Below, one piece after another: positions 32,922 to 35,967 of a stretch of 35,967 bases of DNA. Location: the NCBI GenBank assembly GCA_023388555.1, contig JAEWGA010000017.1:1-35967 (forward strand), read 5' to 3'. Under the pieces are notes generated by a model that ran no database searches, was not told the DNA's origin, and saw nothing but the letters and a program-made list of their open reading frames with translations. The position numbers were made by a program, and so were the translations under genes. This stretch comes from Bacteroidota bacterium. GTDB lineage: Bacteria > Bacteroidota > Bacteroidia > Bacteroidales > Porphyromonadaceae. Numbering within the stretch: the first letter of the stretch is position 1; every line of letters begins with the position of its first letter.

Positions 32922-35264
32922 CTATGATTTGGAGGAGGATCTTTTGCCCGAGGTTTGCTTTGTGCTGGACCGTTTGGGCGCAGCTTCGGTAATAAGATTT
33001 TTCACCTGCTCCTCGGTAAGCTCTTCGGGGTTAAGGGTTTTGGGAATCTTGTAGTTTTTCTTTTTGTACGAGATGTATGGGCCAAAACGCCCTCTCAGTA
33101 CTTGTATGGCATCTGCCCCATCGCCAAAAACGGCTATTTGTTTGTTTTTCTCGGTTTCTTTCTTGGCCTGGATAAGCTCTATGGCTTGGTCCAACGTAAT
33201 TTCATAAACAGAGATATCCGAGGGGATGCTAACAAATAAGCCTCCTTGTTTAACATACGGGCCAAAACGCCCATTATTGGCTTCTATTTCTTTGCCCTCG
33301 TACTCTCCTAATTTGCGTGGTAGGGCAAATAGCTTAAGCGCCTCCCCCAAGGTGATGGTTTCTAAAGACAGTCCCGATGGAATAGATGCGAACTGAGGTT
33401 TAGCATCGCCATTACCAGAGTCGCCTATTTGCACCATAGGACCATAACGCCCTATGCGAGCCGAAACAACACGCCCAGTTGTAGGATCGGTGCCTAACAC
33501 TCGCTCTCCTGCCCGTTTATCGTTGGTTGTTTCCATAACCTTCTCCACATGTGGATGAAACACGTTATAGAAACTTGCTATTACCTTTTGCCACTCCCTT
33601 TTCCCCTCTGCGATATTATCGAATTCCTCTTCTACCTCGGCAGTGAAATTGTAGTTCATAACGCTTGGGAAGTGTTCTACCAAGTAATCTGTTACCACAA
33701 TTCCAATATCGGTAGGGACTAATTTATTTCTGTCGGAGCCATATTTTTCTGTTAGGCACATCTCCTTTACTTTCCCTTTTTTCAAAACCAATTCCATATA
33801 CTTCCGCTCCACCCCTTCAATAGTTTTCCGCTCCACATAATCTCTTTTTTGAATGGTTTGGATTGTGGGGGCGTATGTAGATGGGCGTCCAATTCCTAAC
33901 TCCTCCATTTTTTTCACTAAGGAGGCCTCGGTGTAACGCGCTGGGCGTTGGGTAAAACGCTCGGTTGCTGTTATATGGTCGTAAGAAAGAGGGTCGCCTA
34001 CCCGAAGCTCGGGTAATAGCGTTATTTCATCCTCGTTGTAGTCGTCGTCCGTACTTTCAAAATACACTTTAAGAAAGCCGTCAAACTTAACCACTTCGCC
34101 ACGAGCTATAAAAGATATGGGCCTACTTTCGGCCTTTAATGTTACCTGCGTCCTTTCCAATAAGGCTTCGGACATTTGGGACGCAAGTGTTCTTTTCCTA
34201 ATTAAATCGTATAAGGCCTGGTCTTGCTTGGTTCCAACCACGGTAAGCCTATCCATTTGTGTGGGCCGAATAGCTTCGTGGGCTTCTTGTGCACCTTTGG
34301 TGCGCGTTGTAAAGTTACGAGTCCTTACATAGGATTTCCCGTATGCTTTTTCTATTTCCTGCGCAGCTGCCGAAATGGCAAAAGAGGACAGGTTCACAGA
34401 GTCCGTCCTCATGTAGGTAATATACCCTGCTTCGTATAACTTTTGGGCTATACGCATAGTTTGCGCTACCGATATCCCTAATTTCCGAGCCGCCTCTTGC
34501 TGTAAGGTAGAAGTGGTAAAGGGGGGAGCAGGAAGACGCTTACCAGGCTTAACCTCAACATTGGAAACATTAAAATGCTCGTCAGCAAGGGACTGCAGCA
34601 ATGTTTTAGCTTCGTTGGCACCTTTTAAGCGCTGGTCCAGCTCCGCCATTACAGCAGAACCATTGGATAGGCAAAATTTCCCGCGAACCCTATAACTGCT
34701 CTGGGGAATGAAATCACGAATTTCTCGCTCTCTTTCTACCAGAATCCTAACAGCTACGGACTGAACCCTACCAGCAGATAACGAAGGCTTTATTTTATGC
34801 CACAGCACGGGCGATAATTCAAAACCCACAATACGGTCCAATACCCTCCGAGCTTGCTGGGCATCAACCATCTGCAAATCTATTTTACGCGGGTTTTGTA
34901 GTGCGTGTTGGATTGCCTTAGGCGTTATTTCATGGAACACTATCCTATTACAAGCCTGAGTGTCCAACCCTAACACTTGCGATAAATGCCAGGCTATAGC
35001 TTCTCCTTCACGGTCTTCATCGGAAGCTAACCAAACTTTATCCGCTTTTTTGGCAGCGCTCTTAAGTTTCTGAACTACCGCATTTTTATCGGATGTAACC
35101 TCGTATTCCAATTCAAAGTTATTATCCACATTCACCCCCATATCCTTGGTTTTTAAATCTCGGATATGGCCGTAACTCGAGAGTACCTCAAAGTTATCTC
35201 CTAAAAACTTATTGATAGTCTTGGACTTGGCTGGTGACTCAACGATAAGTAGTTCTTTTGACAT
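32922..35264 (-). CDS. topA: DNA topoisomerase I
   Basis: A 780-residue type IA topoisomerase that relaxes negative supercoils. TOPRIM motifs are LLIVESPAKSKT (Glu9) and SDEDREGEA (Asp82, Asp84, Glu86); the catalytic tyrosine is Tyr284 in YITYMRTDS. The C-terminal part has three short repeats around GRYGPMVQIG, GRFGPYVKQGG and GRFGPYISYK in place of zinc ribbons: no CxxC pairs are present, as usual in Bacteroidota. A basic tail (KQTSGKRSSSKS) may add DNA affinity. The gene begins 340 bp from the right-end repeat and is followed by tsaB. A minus-strand TACTTTTG (35320-35313) may be its -7 box. Confidence 0.97.
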   Translation of the reverse strand: MSKELLIVESPAKSKTINKFLGDNFEVLSSYGHIRDLKTKDMGVNVDNNFELEYEVTSDKNAVVQKLKSAAKKADKVWLASDEDREGEAIAWHLSQVLGLDTQACNRIVFHEITPKAIQHALQNPRKIDLQMVDAQQARRVLDRIVGFELSPVLWHKIKPSLSAGRVQSVAVRILVEREREIRDFIPQSSYRVRGKFCLSNGSAVMAELDQRLKGANEAKTLLQSLADEHFNVSNVEVKPGKRLPAPPFTTSTLQQEAARKLGISVAQTMRIAQKLYEAGYITYMRTDSVNLSSFAISAAAQEIEKAYGKSYVRTRNFTTRTKGAQEAHEAIRPTQMDRLTVVGTKQDQALYDLIRKRTLASQMSEALLERTQVTLKAESRPISFIARGEVVKFDGFLKVYFESTDDDYNEDEITLLPELRVGDPLSYDHITATERFTQRPARYTEASLVKKMEELGIGRPSTYAPTIQTIQKRDYVERKTIEGVERKYMELVLKKGKVKEMCLTEKYGSDRNKLVPTDIGIVVTDYLVEHFPSVMNYNFTAEVEEEFDNIAEGKREWQKVIASFYNVFHPHVEKVMETTNDKRAGERVLGTDPTTGRVVSARIGRYGPMVQIGDSGNGDAKPQFASIPSGLSLETITLGEALKLFALPRKLGEYEGKEIEANNGRFGPYVKQGGLFVSIPSDISVYEITLDQAIELIQAKKETEKNKQIAVFGDGADAIQVLRGRFGPYISYKKKNYKIPKTLNPEELTEEQVKNLITEAAPKRSSTKQTSGKRSSSKS

Positions 35265-35312
35265 AAAATAAGATCGCTTATATGATTAAAGTACGCGCTT
35301 CCATTAGGCTAA

Positions 35313-35320
35313 CAAAAGTA
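35313..35320 (-). promoter_or_regulatory. Possible -7 box of topA-tsaB
   Basis: TACTTTTG on the minus strand (35320-35313) fits TAnnTTTG, about 49 bp upstream of the topA start. A -33 is not evident. Confidence 0.35.
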
Positions 35321-35499
35321 ATGATTTTCCCCTTTATGCAGCCCAGAAGATAACCCCTTGAAGAGCAACCCATTTTTTTATACCTAATTGCCCCCGATTT
35401 TCCCCCTAAAAAACGGCCCAAAATTATCCTCTAATTTACCTTGAAAATGGCCCCGAAAATTGGGGTGAAAAAAGTAAAAATAGGGGTGTGGGGGAACCA

Positions 35500-35791
35500 G
35501 AAAAATAACCGACTTTTTTGGGGGGGATGGGAGCGATTTTTGGGGGTGTTTTTTTGACCTAAAATAGGGGTGAAAATGGGGAATTTTCAGGGGTGAAAAC
35601 TCGACCGCCCGCAATCCCTTTGTTGGAGCGGGTTTGCGAGGAGTGTTAAAAGCTGTGTAAAAATAACTGCGCTTTCTTTTTCAACAAACTGCGCTTTTCG
35701 TTGCGACAAACTGCGCTTTCTTTTTTGAAGGACTCCGCAGATACTTTTTTTTACCCCCTCCAAAACGCCCCTAAATTTTGCCCCCAAAAAC
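35500..35791 (-). repeat. Dispersed intergenic repeat, right copy (inverted relative to 335-625)
   Basis: Reverse-complement match of 335-625. The core 35604-35752 is ungapped against 373-521 with about seven differences. The inner C-rich arm (G-rich on the plus strand) runs to the shared end-word at 35500-35512, the same distance from the core as in the left copy. The outer arm keeps GGCAAAATTT and flanking G runs (minus strand, 35791-35767). Low-complexity C/G-rich sequence continues on both sides (35380-35499 and 35792-35870). From 35871 to the window end nothing recognisable is seen. Confidence 0.85.
35665..35730 (-). repeat. Iteron-like array, right copy
   Basis: AACTGCGCTTT (reverse of AAAGCGCAGTT) occurs at 35665-35675, 35687-35697 and 35709-35719, again exactly 22 bp apart, with the same spacers as in the left copy. 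Identity across the array is almost complete while flanks diverge, suggesting the array is the part under constraint or recently homogenised. Confidence 0.75.
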
Positions 35792-35967
35792 AACCCAATT
35801 TCTTCCCCCGATTTCCGCCCAAATTTTCCCCTGAAATTTCACCCGGTTTTCACCTACCCCCCCCCTGATTTTGCATCATTTTTAGCACCCTGTTTTCCTC
35901 TGTTGAAAGCAGATTTATTAGGTATGGTTTTTAAGAAGTTTTTTTGAGGGATTTCGAGGAGTAGATT

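Noticed and set aside
35384..35614. 76-codon frame in the right repeat as a gene
   Set aside because: It starts with TTG, is low-complexity, and only partly matches the left-copy frame; kept as an observation on the arm rather than as a coding feature.
335..35791. Whole window as a composite transposon bounded by inverted repeats
   Set aside because: The enclosed genes are housekeeping (ligA, dnaE, topA, tkt), there is no transposase, and the elements lack IS-like ends.

Overview
The window looks like a chromosomal segment of a member of the Bacteroidales (phylum Bacteroidota). Evidence: a fused fucokinase/fucose-1-phosphate guanylyltransferase (Fkp), a DUF3256-type exported protein, a stand-alone HsdR-N-like nuclease domain, a topoisomerase I whose C-terminal repeats lack zinc-ribbon cysteines, and several TAnnTTTG-type -7 boxes typical of Bacteroidota sigma-ABfr promoters. 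Shine-Dalgarno sequences are weak or absent, as usual for the phylum. No genus can be named safely. Genes are tightly packed and almost all are housekeeping; no phage, transposase, integrase, CRISPR array or plasmid gene was found.

Layout. 1-73: first codons of valS, minus strand. 74-921: a gene-free divergent region holding the left copy of a repeat. 922-7405, plus: SIMPL-domain membrane protein, ligA, dnaE. 7500-7817: trxA, ending at a two-way terminator shared with a minus-strand free-methionine-sulfoxide reductase gene. 8510-9139: cytidylate kinase-like gene, convergent across another two-way terminator with kbl (9197-10396, minus). 10493-10927, minus: HsdR-N-like protein. 11082-15057, plus: a five-gene run (DUF3256 protein, membrane coiled-coil protein, AlaX-like protein, glyoxalase-fold protein, TlpA-like exported thioredoxin), followed by tRNA-Leu(TAG). 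15276-16199: about 0.9 kb without a convincing gene. 16273-18754: tkt and rpiB (non-oxidative pentose phosphate pathway). 18874-20874: M3 peptidase. 21088-30998, minus: eight genes, namely quinone reductase-like, amidinotransferase/DDAH-like, fkp, radA, mtaB, lipid A-type acyltransferase, GT2 glycosyltransferase and a lipoprotein. 31259-32143, plus: cdsA, meeting tsaB tail to tail. 32145-35264, minus: topA then tsaB. 35265-35967: the right copy of the repeat.

Functional threads: replication and repair (LigA, DnaE, RadA, TopA); tRNA position-37 modification (TsaB for t6A, MtaB for ms2t6A); envelope building (Fkp, LpxL-like acyltransferase, GT2, CdsA); thiol redox and oxidative repair (TrxA, fRMsr, TlpA-like protein); central carbon metabolism (Tkt, RpiB, Kbl).

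The most unusual signal is non-coding. A sequence of about 290 bp occurs at both ends of the window in opposite orientation (335-625 and 35500-35791). Its 149-bp core is about 95% identical between copies and carries three perfect 11-bp words at an exact 22-bp period, like iterons or an operator array. The core is flanked by G-rich and C-rich low-complexity arms that are far more diverged yet keep almost exactly the same length. A degenerate arm-like patch lies near 15.5 kb. This appears to be a dispersed repeat family that I do not recognise.
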